Shown here: one piece after another, positions 10,987-21,700 of the stretch
Layout: every line of letters begins with the position of its first letter
Position numbering within the stretch: position 1 is the first letter of the stretch
NCBI GenBank assembly: GCA_963930655.1
Contig: OZ005604.1
Span: forward strand, 12,534,001-12,598,000
DNA from: Myrica gale
Lineage: Eukaryota; Streptophyta; Magnoliopsida; Fagales; Myricaceae
Length of the DNA stretch: 64,000 nt
Reading direction: 5' to 3'
The notes under the pieces: generated by a model
Databases searched by the model: none
Told to the model about the DNA's origin: nothing
The model's input: the letters and a program-made list of their open reading frames with translations, nothing else
Translations under genes and position numbers: made by a program

Positions 10987-11355
10987 CTTTTTTTTTCTTA
11001 CTAAAGCAGATTTTAGTAATGCGGACCTGCATCGTTCTTGTCGTCTTCTGAACGGGGGCCACCAATTGCATCGTTCAGATTTTAGTAAGACGATCAAGGG
11101 GCCGGTCAATTCGTATCCACACGCATACGATAGATGGCAGTCTCGTAATAAAGGGGCTGTCATCCATGATTGGGGCGTAAAGCATGCATTATGAGGGGAC
11201 ATAATTTAATGCACTGACATTGTGTGCGTTAACTTTTAAACCAAAAGAGATGTGCTTTCATCGAAATTTGTAAGAAAACGTTTTTGTCATAATTACAAAA
11301 CGTGTTTAGGAAATAAAATCAAAAAACACATCTCAGACACGATCCAAACATAGCC

Positions 11356-12224
11356 TAAAATTTTCTGGGCTCGCTCGGTTTCCCTCCAAGTTTTCTAGTG
11401 AAATTGTGATTTCTTTTTATTTTTTCTTCTTCTGATAGTTGTCAACAGGTGATTTCAATTTTTTTTCCTAATTTGTATTTTTCAAATTTTTTAATAATAT
11501 GTTATATTTTGTAGTTATGTATTTTTAGTAAATTAAAATCAGTTGTAAATTGTAATAGTATTTAAAAATCCTTTTACTTAGTATTAAATAAATACATAGT
11601 TAGGTACATTTTTTCATTCTTTTTTATAATTAGTATAATAATCTTAATTAAAATAGATTGGAAGTAATAATATATAATACTTGTAATTTAAAAGTATATT
11701 GATTTCCATATAACATTGCATGATTTGTTATATGTGTTTATTATATACATGATATGTGCTAATTAACCTACATATTTTATAGGCATGTACCTATATACCT
11801 AATGACTAAATTATAGCCTCTAAGACCATATATTAAGTTTATGTACTTTAATTGTATAAGCTAATCTCCCAATATCTTCTCGTTTAGAATTAAATAATAT
11901 GTCATAATTAAATAATATCATATTACTAATTATTCAAAAAATATATGCTTATTATAAGCATGATAATAGATGTTTTCTAAATTACTTAGATTTAGTCAAT
12001 AAATATGCAATTATCATAACAACCATAGGTATAATTTAAAACATATCATATAACAACTTCAATTTTCATAACACTACTTCTAATTCCATATTTTATTAAG
12101 TAGGTCCTTTAAAATAAAATTTCTCAAATACATGACAAAACAAAATTGTATATTAAAAGGAATAAAATAATATATAAAATAATTATTAACATTAAATAAC
12201 TTATAATTAATAAATATATTTTTT
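11356..12224. repeat. AT-rich CACTA interior, paralogous to 34480-35570
   Basis: No gene is seen. Long stretches (for example around 11500-11720 and 11880-12200) can be aligned by eye with 34520-34700 and 35110-35530, including TTTATAATTAGTATAATAAT-type words. Both stretches run into the same subterminal repeats, so they are two copies of one CACTA family. Confidence 0.6.
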
Positions 12225-12484
12225 TGCACTTATACCTATAGTAGCGTTTTTTAAAAACACGCTGCGGAAGGTGTACTCTGCAGCGACGGTCACAGTTACC
12301 GTAGCTGTAGATACTTAATTTCTAGCAGCGTTTTGCAAAAAACGCTACTAAAGGGGGTCTATATCAATGACCGCCGCTAAAACCTTTAACCGCAATTTTT
12401 GCAAAATGTCGCAAAAAACACCCTTTAGCGGCATTTTTAGCAACCGCCGCTAAAAAGACACTACTATAGACCTATTTTTTTGTA
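12225..12484. repeat. CACTA right subterminal repeat region
   Basis: Repeated motifs of the form CTTTAGCGGC, ACCGCCGCTAAAA and CTAGCAGCGTTTTGCAAAAA end in TTTTTTTGTA. They match the style of the left end and of the remnant at 35575-35741. Confidence 0.6.
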
Positions 12485-13789
12485 TACTAGGAACAAATGG
12501 AACTAATTAGGCTTTTTTTGTTAAGATATGCTCATTTTTTAAAATTAAACTAGTTTACAGGTTTTGAAGCCTTATTTTGGGCCTATCGTAATTTTGTCTG
12601 ATTCAAAACAATATTCTCGATCGTTGTTTATAGGCTTTATTTGTCTGTTTATCTTTGGGGTATGGCCGAATCTCAAATTTATGGGTTTATTTCGTCCAAA
12701 AATAGTCCTTGAGAATTTATTTGTGTCTTAAAGTGGTTATTTTGTCGACTCGATTGACCACTTTAACGTAATAAATCTCACGTGACTAACAGGGACACAT
12801 CATCTACACTAATCACAAGTATCTACACGGCTCCAAATTTCTCGGGTGCGTTGTCTTAACAAAAAAAATTGTCCAATATGGAGTTATGAGTTTGCTTTTT
12901 AGGTTTAGATGACGCATACAATTCGATGTGAATTTTAAATCAATACCAACCAGCCCAACTTGGCAATTTGAGTGAATTAGGAATGCATGACTGCTTACGA
13001 TTTGTAGTGATGTGTCTTCGTTAGTCATATGATATTTATTCCGTTAATAAAGCCAGTAGAGTTAACATGAAAGATTCCTCAGGGACAATAGTGAGAGGTG
13101 TGGCTGAAAAAATAAATAGGAGAGAAAGTTTAGGGTTTGTTCGGCTAAAAGGTGAGAGAAAAAAAGAGAGAAAAAGAAAGGAGACAATAGAGGTGAGCGA
13201 CAAATAGAGAGAGAACAATAAAAGAGAGGACAGAGAGAAAAATGAGAGAGAAAATAAAGAAAATAAGACTATGTTAGAAAAAATAGGGAGGAGAAGAATA
13301 AGATGTAGGGTTTGCTAGGTTAAGAAAAGGGAGAGTGAAAAGAGAGATGAAGGGCTAAAATTTTAGTGTCTCTCATTCTTCATTAAATTATAGCACTATC
13401 ATTAATGAATCTCTCTTGCTCTCCCATGTGTCTAAGTGACTGCTCTTGTTGTCCGTAAGTCCAAAAATCAATTAATTTTATCATCATGCACAAAAATACT
13501 TAATTAGTTCATGACATCATATGAAGAAATTAAATTCATAAAATAAATACAATGCCAATAATTATAGTGCAAATGATAAAAATAATGATTTTAGAATGTA
13601 TCTGAACACGGAATGATTTAAATACAGGCAAGCTAAAGATGGAAAAATTACTTGTGCAATAAATTAAATCTAAAGTCATATAAATTCAACAATTAAATGC
13701 ACAACTTAGATTTATGTCTCTTAACCATTTTTCCATTTAAAACCAATCTTTAAAACATTAAAAAATAATTTTATATTAATTTTGGTATT
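12485..13789. other. Unassigned sequence with a purine-rich stretch
   Basis: No gene was recognised. From about 13140 to 13350 the plus strand is strongly GA-rich (repeated GAGAGAGA and AAAGAGAG words), similar in character to GA-rich stretches in the gypsy LTRs at 44410-44600 and 48010-48190. This could mark the upstream part of the LTR fragment that follows. Confidence 0.35.
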
Positions 13790-15044
13790 TGTTAGGGTAA
13801 TTAGCAAAGCTTGGATTTTTGGTACCATTAGATTGCTAATTTTGGACTTAGATGCTATTAGGAGATGTTGATTTGCTAAATACTTTTTCAAGTGTTTTGT
13901 GTAAGTTTTCTAAAGTAAACCTTTGAAAATAATATAATATTTTCATAAATGTATTTTTTGGGGAAAAACCGATATATATTTATCTTGTATGCTTATGTAC
14001 TTAATTTCTAGTAACTAAGAGGTGTTTGAATCGCTTATAGGTGATCTTCGTACCATTATTCATAATCAAGGAGACCGAGGTAAGTGGAAGTAAGTACGTA
14101 AGTAAGCTTACATTTTTCAAAACTGGAATGACACGCTGCATAGATTCATGAACAAGCATGATATTTCAAGCAAACATGGCATGACATGAGCATTGCATGA
14201 TTTTCTAAAGAGATTTTTATGCAATGTCGTATGGAAAGTTTTATGGAAAGACAAGTTAAGTTAAGGGGCTCTGGTCGGTACCGTACCATCATGATGGACT
14301 CTCATACCGAAGGACAAATGCGAGAAGGTTGGGTGAATCCTAAGAGGCTGTGCAAACCACACTGAAGGACAATGAGAAGGTGTGGGCCTCCAAGGGTCGT
14401 GTCTAGCCATCAGGCCTGGGGCAACTACGGGCTAGCTCGACCAAATGAAAAGTCCCCAAGGGTAAGGGAGACGGTTCCGATGGGAACGCACAACCCGAAC
14501 TCCAGGGGTTAAATGGAGCGTAAGTAGCCCACAAGTTATGAAGGAAATATTTTCAAGGGCCAAGGGCCGATTTTAAGAAAAAAATTATGTCTACGAGCAA
14601 GAGCATATGCATAACCATGACATGCATGTGCATCATGAATTATATTTTAAAGTTAAGTTAAGCAAGTCCAAGTTAAGATCATGTTTTAAAGTTATGTTTT
14701 TCCTTTACTGAGTCTTTTTGACTCACGTTTTTAAAATTGTGTCATTCCAGATGCCTCAGGTGAAGGAAGTCAGAAGGACTACCTGACTTAGAAGAAAGAT
14801 TATATTCTATGTTTTGTTGTTGTGACTTGATCGATGAGATCCGTCACTTGTTTAAGTGTTAAACATGTTATGTATATATTAAGATGCAAGTTTATTGAGA
14901 ACCTTAATCATGTTATGAGTTGGCTCGCTTCTCTCGCGATTCTGTATTTTTCCGCTGTAAGTATGCATGTATGAGCGCTGGAGCTTTCCTGGGGATTGCT
15001 CGCGGCTGTCACGGTCCTTACGGGATGACGTTCGGGGCGTGACA
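13790..15044 (+). mobile_element. 3' part of a long gypsy-type LTR
   Basis: This stretch aligns by eye with 53110-54388, the end of a complete solo LTR: shared words include GAGACGGTTCCGATGGGAAC, TTAAATGGAGCGTAAGTAGC and GGTAAGTGGAAGTAAGT. It ends TTCGGGGCGTGACA at 15044, the same end as the solo LTRs at 54388 and 55997. The 5' boundary near 13790 is where similarity fades, and no LTR start was found, so it is a truncated fragment. It contains the tandem phrase CTGAAGGACAA(A)TG..GAGAAGG, which is expanded in the other copy. Confidence 0.7.
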
Positions 15045-15559
15045 CCCCTTGACTCTCACGTGACTCCCCTCTAGCTCACCATGAATTTTCATCTTGCTTT
15101 CACATCTCCTTTTTCAGCCTACCTTCATCTCCTTTTCCAGCCTTCCCTCACATCACTTTTCAACATTTGTCTCCCTTCCATGCCATTCACGTGAATCCCC
15201 CTCTTCACTTGACTTTCATACATTTATTTCTATTTTTCTTTTCTTTCACATGGACTGCTTTATAAGCACACTAACTTATCATTTAGTTCTCCTAATGTGG
15301 CTTAAGACTTCCTAATGAAGGCATAAGGTAATTATGCACTGATCTTCATAATCATAATTCATACTTAATATAGTGAATTTCCTTAGGAGAATTCAGCATC
15401 TATAAGATAAATAAAATGCACTCCTTGACATTAAATTTAACAAGTCTTTGTAATATGAAGAAATCCTTTATAATGGCCCCCAAAATTAAATCCAAAACAG
15501 ATACATAATCATAAATAGCATAACGAAATTCAGGGTCTCACATGTTTATTGGACTTATG
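15045..15559. other. Unassigned pyrimidine-rich and AT-rich sequence
   Basis: No gene was recognised. A CT-rich run lies at about 15090-15250. Confidence 0.35.
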
Positions 15560-15955
15560 GGTTAAAGTGCTTTTGGAAGGTGGCTTCTCTTATCATTTCC
15601 CTCGATTTTCAGCCTTGGATGGTTCAGGAAGAAGGCCCCTCAGATGACGAGGTCAGAAGTGCTTCATTTAAGATGTGGTTTGTTGGGCATGGTTTTAGTA
15701 CAGTCGTGCTTCACAGGGAAACGTGAAACCTGATATGCAAATAATAACAAGAGTAATGGGACCTGAGATTGGCTATCTGAACACCCCAATAATTCTTCTT
15801 CAGTGTGCTCGTATTGTTCTGAGCCAGCGAGACAACCTACCAAAGGGAGGAGTATTAACTCCGGGGATTGTATTTGGCCCAACTGATCTTCAGGCAAGAC
15901 TTCAAGAGAATGGAATATATTTTGAGCTCATTTCAAAGAGCGCTCTTTATTGATG
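15560..15955 (+). pseudogene. Saccharopine dehydrogenase-like oxidoreductase, broken C-terminus
   Basis: Translated in pieces, this segment matches the C-terminal part of the plant mitochondrial saccharopine dehydrogenase-like oxidoreductase family: FPSIFSLGWFRKK, FKMWFVGHGF, KPDMQIITRVMGPEIGY, TPIILLQCA, LSQRDNLPKGG and TPGIVFGPTDLQ, ending FELISKSALY before a stop at 15951. The frame is lost by single-base deletions near 15577, 15633 and 15697, so it cannot encode the protein. No upstream exons of the roughly 440-residue protein are present. The piece seems to represent the last exon(s). No poly-A or target duplication was found to say whether it was retroposed. Confidence 0.8.
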
Positions 15956-17960
15956 ATCATGTTCGTCACAGGCTTCATAACATCTCAGAAATGGAACAAG
16001 ACATGGAACTTTTTCCAGATACCACTATCCCATAATAAATAAGTTACGTTCTTTTCCCCCTCCTTTTTACTCGTTATATCAGATGATAAAGATTTTTAGG
16101 CGAAAGCTTGGCGTCTGTCTGTAAATTGTCGTCCCTTTGTATTCCATGGGAATTTCTAAATCTTCAGACTCTGTCTCGATCTAGCAATCATGGTTTTATG
16201 CCATTCAAAGGGAGTGGCTAGCCCTTTAAACGCAATGGACCTTCTGTCTCCTAGCTAAATCACAAGGCTGTTATCGAGTTGTAGAACACAAAGTCGAGAT
16301 GCTCCGCAAACCAAAAGAAGGATAAAGAATAAGAATGAGAATATTAAAGCTAAATCACAAGGCTGTTCATTAATTTTGTCCCCATGTTGTTGTGGCCATG
16401 TCAACTCGGTGGTTTATGAACCCTTCAATGGTAGGATGTGCTACAATCTCTTGTTGTTTCTTCCGCGCCTTCAATCTCTTCATTATGTGTGCTTTCTAAT
16501 AGCGAACTGCAGCTAGCAGGTCTTTCAGCTCTCCATCATCATCTTTATCGACTTTGCTTGATCCTTAGAGTTTCCCCAGAAATCAACACGCCTTCTCTCT
16601 GCCCTACAGTTGTCTGTAGCGAGAGTTTATGGTTCAACTCGGCCGAGGCACTTATCCGGAGAGCTCGTTTGAGGAGCCTTCACTAAACTGTTCTCCCAGT
16701 CTCAGACTTCTAGAGAGAGAAGATCAGAAGAAGAAGTGGGGTGATGAGAGTGATCATGACGAAAGGTTGAACGCATAAGTGGGGGCATTTTGGTCTTTTA
16801 AATATGAAGGAACTCACATGTGACGGAATGAGTTGTACGGTTTCGTTAAATCCGAGTAAAAAATGAAACCGAGATGATTACGTAAGTTTGAGGGGTGGGT
16901 TGACACGGGTTGAAGTTTATTGGGGATTTTGGGATCCGAGGTATAGTTCGAGGGATTTTTTTCTAATTAACCCTAAAAAGAATTACTAAACTACCTTCCA
17001 CTCATGCTTAGTTAAAAAAACAAAAGGGCACGTTGGTCATTCTCCCCAAAGCCTGCATGCAACCTGCAGCAAAGTTGCAATGTCTCCTGCGCTTGTCAAC
17101 CGAAGTTGTCCCCTGCGCCAGGCCACCAGCTGCATTTCGTTGCTGACTTTTATCGTTTTTTGCATTTTTTAAATACATTTTAAATATTCAGATTTTAATA
17201 AAAAATTAATAAATTCGAAATAAAAAAAAAACAACTTTAAACATCAATATTAATTTTTTTACACCTCAATAACTTCTACACAAACACCAATACAACTCTA
17301 ACATCACCTAAAAATTCTCAAAACACTCAAAATCCTAGAAAAATCTTCAAACCCAACATAACCCTAGTTTTCCTTTTTTTGTCAAGTATTTTTCCTCTTT
17401 CTATATAAGTTTTCTCTGCTTTGCGTGAAAACTATATGTCTATTCAGATGGGATCCACGTTAGCAACTATCTCTTTATAATTTGACATGAAGCTAGTGAA
17501 AGTTCTAAATTTAGCTTAGATTGATGTTAATTGCTTAATTTTATCAAACTGAAACCTAAGATCCGGACGTGTAAATAGCAAAAAGTTTGAGGAGGCTTCC
17601 TTCTAAAACAAGGCAAAAAAAAGGTTCATGGAACAGTATATTTCACGGAAATTATAAATGCCAAATATTGTTTTTTTTGGCCCAAGTCCAATAAGGGTAG
17701 TTTTATTTTCTTATATATTTCAAGTGCCGTCCCACACTGGTCAAAGGGCGCTCACACTGCGCACGTTAGCATTTATCCATTTCGCATCTCCGCTTTTTGC
17801 TTTTTATGGTTTATTTATACTTTTTCTGGTTTAGATTTTACGTAAGGAGTTGAAAGGAAAAGCTTTAAAAAAGAAAAAATTGGAAGGAAATCCGAAAGAA
17901 AAATAAACGGAAAAAACCCAAATCTGAGTCTAGTCAAACGGTCTCTTCTCCGTCCGGCGG
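15956..17960. other. Intergenic sequence upstream of ELONGIN A
   Basis: No gene is supported. An open frame at 16438-16686 has no recognised domain. An AT-rich tract at about 17160-17380 resembles MITE interiors seen elsewhere (compare 33720-34050), but no paired ends were found. Confidence 0.35.
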
Positions 17961-17977
17961 TTGCCTCGTCCGTCTCC

Positions 17978-17984
17978 TATATAT
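17978..17984 (+). promoter_or_regulatory. Putative TATA box of ELONGIN A
   Basis: TATATAT in a locally GC-richer context (CGTCCGGCGG just upstream), followed about 30 bases later by a CT-rich leader. The coding start is 740 bases further down, so a 5'-UTR intron is likely. This is inference from position only. Confidence 0.35.
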
Positions 17985-18723
17985 CGGTCAGCTCTAGAAT
18001 TCTCAATTTCCTTCGATTTCTGATTTGATTCGTGTGAATTTACTTATTTATTTGTCTAATTGTCTCTACTATTTCTTCTACTCGATCCTGCATCTTATAG
18101 TTTCGAATCTCGCTATCATCGATCTGATTCTGTCAACCTGCGACTCTATAATAATGGCGTTTTTCTGTTTGCTGGACTTTGTGTGGAATTTTGAAGCTTC
18201 ACTCTTATGATAATTACTAAAACGGATGTATAAGTATTGACTTATATGAATTTAGTCTGAGAAATTCCCTGATTTTGGGGCTTTGAACTTCTTCGGTTTG
18301 TTGGAAAATTTTGTTGTTTTCTGATTGGCTGCTGAGATAGCTAGGTGAAAAAGAATGTGAATGAATACATTCTGCTTCTCTTAGGTTCTAAGAACACAAA
18401 TGAAATAATCAATATTTTTTTTTTCTTCTTTAGAGAAAATTATATTTTTTCAGTTTTCTCAGGAACCAAAACGCTTGAAACCTATTTTTTCTTTACCGTT
18501 TGCTATGAATTGTTTTTTTGGTTGTAAAGAAAAGGCTCAAATAAGTGTCCTACTATTGTATTCTGATACTGATGCGAGCTTTCCATATTAGGAAAAGAAA
18601 GGGTGTGACATATACAAAATATTTGAACTTCAACGTCCTTTAAAGAAGATTTATCTTTTGTTGAATTCCGTTATTCGACTGTACTTTCTGTTGCGTATTC
18701 TGTGTTGCCTTTAACTAAGAAAT

Positions 18724-21700
18724 ATGAAAGCTGATTATGTTGCCTTTTGTACTGGCTTTAGTGAAGCATCCGGACAAGAAGAGCTCAAAGACATGCCTAA
18801 GAAAGATATTGTAGTGACTGGAAGGAAGGTGCTTCCATCATTAATTGACCTTTGTATTAAGACGGCGATAGATAATTTAAGGTACCTTGGGGATGTTGGT
18901 GAAACAGATCTAGATCTCCTTGATCAAATTTTACCACATTGTACAGTGGACCAATTGATGCATGTGGAGAAGTGTTCCAAAGTAAGAAAGCCTGCATTTT
19001 GTTTGTATTCTTCTATTATTATTAGACTTAAGCAGAAATGTTAAAGTATATGTTTCGCTAAACCTTGTAGGGAAGAGATCTGAGTCCAGTTACTGACAAA
19101 TTGTGGAAGAAATTTTATCAGAAGAAGTTTGGGTTAAAAAACACGGAGCAAGTAGTCGAGAGGATGGCCAAAAGTTTGAGATCATATAAATGGGTAAAAT
19201 TGTATGAGGTTAGATTCTGAAATTCTTTCTCTTTCATATTATCCTTTTACAGTTTCTGTTTGTTATATGCAGTTTTCTTTTGTACATGGGTGTTTTTGGG
19301 CGCCTCCTAGGGCATGTAACAAATGCAAACTCTTAAGAAGGAATAGTTTCGTGTTATAGAAACAATTGTCAAGTTTGGGTGATTTACTTGCAGGCAAAAT
19401 TGGAAGATGCTGCTGAGCAAGAGAAGAAAGCAGTTGCCCGTATGATGCAACTATACAAGAAGGAAGATGCACGTGCGTTCTTTCTCATCTCAAATAATTT
19501 TCAGCAACCAATTTGAGGACTCTGAAATTTATTTCAATCCTTCAATGTGAACACATAATATCTTTAAATTGCATGCTTCAGCTCACGTGATCTGTTTCTT
19601 AAACTTTTTTACCACAGTTGCAAGTAATATTATCTCCCTGTTATTGCTTTGTCCATCTGTATTCAGCCATGCCCTATGTTGCATTCATCTCATTTCCTTT
19701 CCTTATATAAAGTGAGTTTTTCCATTCCATCATTGTGACAATACTTGCATATTCTTTAAGGCATCTTCTAGTGCATACTCTTCATCAAATGCCAAAATAT
19801 TTTGGGATGAGGTTTACTTGAGCTTTTCTCAGGTTTGGAAATTTCCAACAATCCCATGTACCTTCAACTTATGGTTATGTGGTTTATTTCACTGGAAGAA
19901 TGATGCTGCTTAACTCCATTTTAAGGCTCTCTATGAACTTGAAGAGTTGGATTTAGAAACAAGAATTGCATATTGTTGAACTGATCCTCCGTTTCTTTAT
20001 TCCTGTGGAATCAGCGGATACGTCTGATAAATGGAGTCCATTCTTCTGTCATGCAGAAGATTAAGGGAATATCTAATATGACCCTCTATGGGGTGCAGAT
20101 ACAAAATGAAATCTACTAATTCTAGTCAAACCACAACAAATGTCTTCCTCAGATCACTTCTTGTACCTGGAGTCCTTGAGGTGACAATGAAATGCTATCT
20201 AGATCACATGGAAGTTATGCATTAGGACTTGTTTGGAGTACCTTTTTTTTTATAAGTACGCGAATATTATTAAAGAAAACGAAAGATGACAGTACAAGAG
20301 AATATACTCACAATAACTAAAGCATAAAAGCTAAAAAACTAATAAAATTTGGCAAACCCACAAAAGGATAACCCAAAACCGAATTAGTCCACAGAAAAAG
20401 AGAATGCAGCATAGATCCCCTCCAAACTAGGCAAAGACTCAGCTCTGTCTTCAAAACATCTCTCATTCCTTTCCCTCCACAAACTCCACCATATGCAAGC
20501 AGGAATCATCTTCCAAATTGCCATCGCAATTGGATCCTCAAACTTCCTCCTCCAACAAAGCATAACATCGACTACCTTTCTAGGCATAACCCAATCATAG
20601 TTAAGAATGCTCAGCACATGCCCCCACAATCCTCTGGCCATCGAGCAATGAATAAGAAGATGATCAACCGTTTTTCCATTACACCTACACAAATAGCACC
20701 ACTCAGTCACGCAGACTCTCCTTCTCCGTAAGTTTTCAATGGTCAAAATCTTCCTGTGAATGACCTCCCAAACAAAGAAAGCAACTCTAGGGGGAACCAA
20801 GGTGCTCCAACATTGACACCAAGGAAAATCCTCATTGGAGCCCTCCATCAGCAAAGCATACATCGTTTTCACAGAGAAAACACCACTATTAGAACCCATC
20901 CAAAGCATTTTATCCTCCCTCCCTCTCCTCCTACTCCCCTAATAGATTAATGAATAAAACTTCGAAAACACCTTCATCTCCTAATCATTAAACATTCCTT
21001 CAAAGTGAACATCCCACACTACCTCTCCAAATCCCAACTCCATGCACCACCCAAGCGTCCTTATGCTTAGCAAGAGAAAATAATTGAGGAAACTCCAAAC
21101 TCAACGGTCTTTTACCACACCACTTGTCATGCTAGAACCGAATTTTGGAACCACTCCCTACCGCGAACCTAATATGTTCTCTTAAAAAGTTCCACCCTCT
21201 ACTAATAAATTTGGGGAAAATACACTTTTCATCCACAAACTACCAGGGTAGTGACACATTGCACCCCAAACTATCATATTTAAGACATTGCACCCTCAAA
21301 CTACCAATGTTAGACACTTTGTAACCTAAACTACCAATTTTGACACATTACACCCGCCAACTACTAATATTAAACACTTTGCACCCTCCATTTGATAATA
21401 ATACCCTTGAGAAATTAATAAATTGACAACAATATCTTTACTATATACAAAATGGGTCAAGAGCATTATCGTCATTTTAGTCTCAAAATTTGAAAAATGG
21501 TGCAAAGTGTCAAACATTGGTAGTTAGAGGGTCTAATGTATAACCCGCTTGCTTCGTGGGTGTGGAAGATGATTCCTTTGTGTATTTGGTGGGTTATTTG
21601 GAGGGAGAGGAATGTGAGGTGCTTTGAGAACTCTTCTTTGTCTTCGGTAGGGCTGAGGGGTTTGTTGTTGAGTTCCCTTTTTCTTTGGGCCAATGCTGTT

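Larger units (their letters stand above)
3643..11355. mobile_element. PIF/Harbinger-like element, split by a MULE
   Basis: The outer ends are inverted copies of GGCTATGTTTGGATCGTGTC and the next few bases (3643 onward, and the complement ending at 11355). Both are flanked by the trinucleotide TAA, the typical PIF/Harbinger target duplication. With the inner MULE removed, only about 570 bases remain, split as 3643-3844 and 10987-11355, so this was a small non-autonomous element that received the MULE. A short direct match (GCGGACCTGCA at about 3787 and 11018) also falls in the two halves. No Harbinger transposase was seen. Confidence 0.6.
1028..12484. mobile_element. CACTA-like transposon (degenerate, filled with nested elements)
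   Basis: The left end begins CACTACAAAAAATATG at 1028, the usual start of plant CACTA (En/Spm) elements. The right end finishes TATTTTTTTGTA at 12484, which is the complement of that start minus its last three bases. Both ends are followed inward by short GC-containing subterminal repeats (variants of TAGCGGCGGT and its complement) over about 190 bases on the left and 260 on the right, a hallmark of the superfamily. The trinucleotide TAC lies just outside each end, fitting a 3-bp target duplication. No CACTA transposase was recognised inside, so this copy looks non-autonomous. Its interior is occupied by a PIF-like element and a MULE. The damaged right tip is the weak point. Confidence 0.6.

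Noticed and set aside
10471..11004. 177-codon open frame
   Set aside because: It runs through the MULE terminal inverted repeat. The same frame appears mirrored at 3803-4123, which is the other repeat copy.
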